Below are positions 63,031 through 64,000 of a DNA stretch of 64,000 nucleotides, one piece after another. The notes below the pieces were generated by a model that saw only the letters and a program-made list of their open reading frames with translations, was not told where the DNA came from and searched no databases. Origin of the DNA: Pedobacter namyangjuensis. GTDB lineage: Bacteria; Bacteroidota; Bacteroidia; Sphingobacteriales; Sphingobacteriaceae. Within the stretch, counting starts at the first letter, position 1, and the number at the start of each line of letters is the position of its first letter. A program made the position numbers and the translations under genes. The stretch is from the NCBI RefSeq assembly GCF_003313325.1, contig NZ_QMHQ01000002.1, forward strand, positions 62,001 to 126,000. The letters are read 5' to 3'.

Positions 63031-63042
63031 AAAATTAATAGA

Positions 63043-63729
63043 ATGAAGCTTTTTAAAAATTTCTTTACCGTTGTTTTGCTTTTTAGCATTTGTATTAACT
63101 ATGCAACTGCACAAACCGCAAAATGGGATAGCACTTATCGCCCAGGTAAATACTTAGAACTTGTGCAGAAGTTTAAGGCAGAGCCTAAATCTAAAAAAGA
63201 TGTTGTGTTTTTGGGAAACAGCATTACCGCTGGCACAGATTGGGCTAAACTTTTAAATTTGCCACAGGCGAAAAATAGAGGAATTTCAGGTGATATCACC
63301 TATGGTGTATTAGAGCGTTTGCAAGAAGTAATAGATGGCAAACCGAAAAAAGTATTTGTTTTGATAGGTATAAACGATATTTCTAGAAATATTCCAGACA
63401 GTTTAATCCTCAACAATTACAAAGCTATTATTAATCGTATTAGAAAAGGCTCTAAAAAAACGCAAATTTACTTTAATACACTTTTGCCGGTAAACAGTTC
63501 ATTCCAAAAGTTTAAAAATCACTACGGCAAGGATGACCATATTCTTTATTTGAATTCGGAAATTAAAAAATTGGGTGCAAAAAACGTAACCATTATAGAT
63601 TTATATCCAGTGTTTTTAGATAGTGAAAATCACTTACGTGCAGAGCTTACCAAAGATGGTTTACATCTCATACCAGAGGGATATAAAGTTTGGGCAGATT
63701 TCTTAAACCAAACGGGATATTTAAAATAA
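63043..63729 (+). CDS. Exported SGNH/GDSL-family hydrolase
   Basis: The 228-residue protein has a signal peptide (ending NYATAQ) and the SGNH blocks: catalytic Ser S60 in VFLGNSITAG (GNSIT in place of GDSL), ISGD glycine block, GINDIS with the oxyanion Asn, and DGLHLIPEG with the Asp-His pair. Esterase/lipase/acetylesterase activity in the periplasm. In this neighbourhood a phospholipid or lysophospholipid deacylase is plausible; an acetyl esterase is the alternative. Last gene of the locus, followed by a terminator. Confidence 0.93.
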   Translation: MKLFKNFFTVVLLFSICINYATAQTAKWDSTYRPGKYLELVQKFKAEPKSKKDVVFLGNSITAGTDWAKLLNLPQAKNRGISGDITYGVLERLQEVIDGKPKKVFVLIGINDISRNIPDSLILNNYKAIINRIRKGSKKTQIYFNTLLPVNSSFQKFKNHYGKDDHILYLNSEIKKLGAKNVTIIDLYPVFLDSENHLRAELTKDGLHLIPEGYKVWADFLNQTGYLK

Positions 63730-63746
63730 TAGCTCCATAACACATG

Positions 63747-63784
63747 AAAGCCGAATACCTTAACTGGTGTTCGGCTTTTTTTTG
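63747..63784 (+). terminator. Rho-independent terminator at the end of the phosphodiester locus
   Basis: A 13-bp stem (63747-63759 with 63766-63778, one G-T), loop of 6 and a T-run. Confidence 0.9.
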
Positions 63785-64000
63785 CCCCGAAAATACGGGG
63801 TTGTAACGCAAGTGAACAAACAGTTGCTTTTAGTTTAACCGTATGTTAAGTTTCACGTTAATTTAATTGGTTTTAAAGTATCATGTAGGACATATTTTTT
63901 TTGATTTTATGTAGTAAGATGTTTAAAATCAGTGTTTTGTTTAATTGTGAATCGCTTTTTAAAAAAGGTTTAAAGAAGTTAGTTGATTTAATATCCGATT

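Noticed and set aside
63919..64000. Frame open from an ATG to the window end (27 codons)
   Set aside because: Twenty-seven codons without a stop is not significant in AT-rich DNA, and no promoter box was found. It could be the start of a gene that lies outside.
1..64000. CRISPR array, prophage, insertion sequence, tRNA or rRNA
   Set aside because: I searched by eye for regular spaced repeats, integrase, transposase and the TTCGA-type tRNA arm and found none.

Overview
The window looks like chromosome of a Bacteroidota member, most likely family Sphingobacteriaceae (Pedobacter-like). The evidence is AT-rich DNA, SusC/SusD, GLPGLI and DUF5689 proteins, lipoproteins with Bacteroidota-type leaders, promoters of the TTTG-N19-TAnnTTTG type and almost no Shine-Dalgarno sequences. 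I see no rRNA, tRNA, CRISPR array, insertion sequence or prophage. The species is not identified.

Layout. 1-3 kb: three response regulators, one cut by the window start, with no kinase nearby, plus a DUF481-like outer-membrane barrel and a 66-residue hydrophilic protein. 3-10.3 kb: a zinc alcohol dehydrogenase diverges from a trehalose pair, treZ and a TreY-MalQ fusion. 10.4-24.4 kb: guaB, a TonB receptor, a LOG phosphoribohydrolase, a methylcrotonyl-type carboxyltransferase, uridine kinase, a LysM/RlpA-like protein, Dps and a UbiD-family decarboxylase. 24.4-31.4 kb: a FadL-type porin with a low-complexity lipoprotein, proS, and an operon of an unknown gene, metB and a DUF2400 gene. 31.4-42 kb: a DUF1905/YdeI protein, a B12-type radical SAM enzyme with an unusual CX4CX2C motif, a beta-propeller/amidohydrolase fusion, recQ, an Atg22-like transporter and a LutA-like protein. 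42-47.4 kb: a GLPGLI-like protein, the translation block thrS-infC-rpmI-rplT and an APH-fold kinase.

47.7-63.7 kb is the most interesting part. glpD-glpK-glpF runs leftward. The DeoR-type regulator glpR diverges from it. Then come susC-susD-DUF5689, an internal terminator, a metallophosphoesterase, a glycerophosphodiester phosphodiesterase, a GlpT-type glycerol-3-phosphate transporter and a GDSL hydrolase. There is no glycosidase. I read this as a SusCD-based scavenging locus for glycerophosphodiesters or phospholipid headgroups: uptake across the outer membrane, periplasmic cleavage, import of glycerol-3-phosphate or glycerol, and oxidation by GlpK/GlpD. The individual families are recognised with confidence; their joint function is inference.

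Intergenic regions hold strong rho-independent terminators and several degenerate palindromic or repeated elements that look like scattered intergenic repeats. Several reading frames that open at TTG appear to begin inside or just upstream of a -7 promoter box, so the true starts were moved downstream (ubiD, the radical SAM gene, susC).
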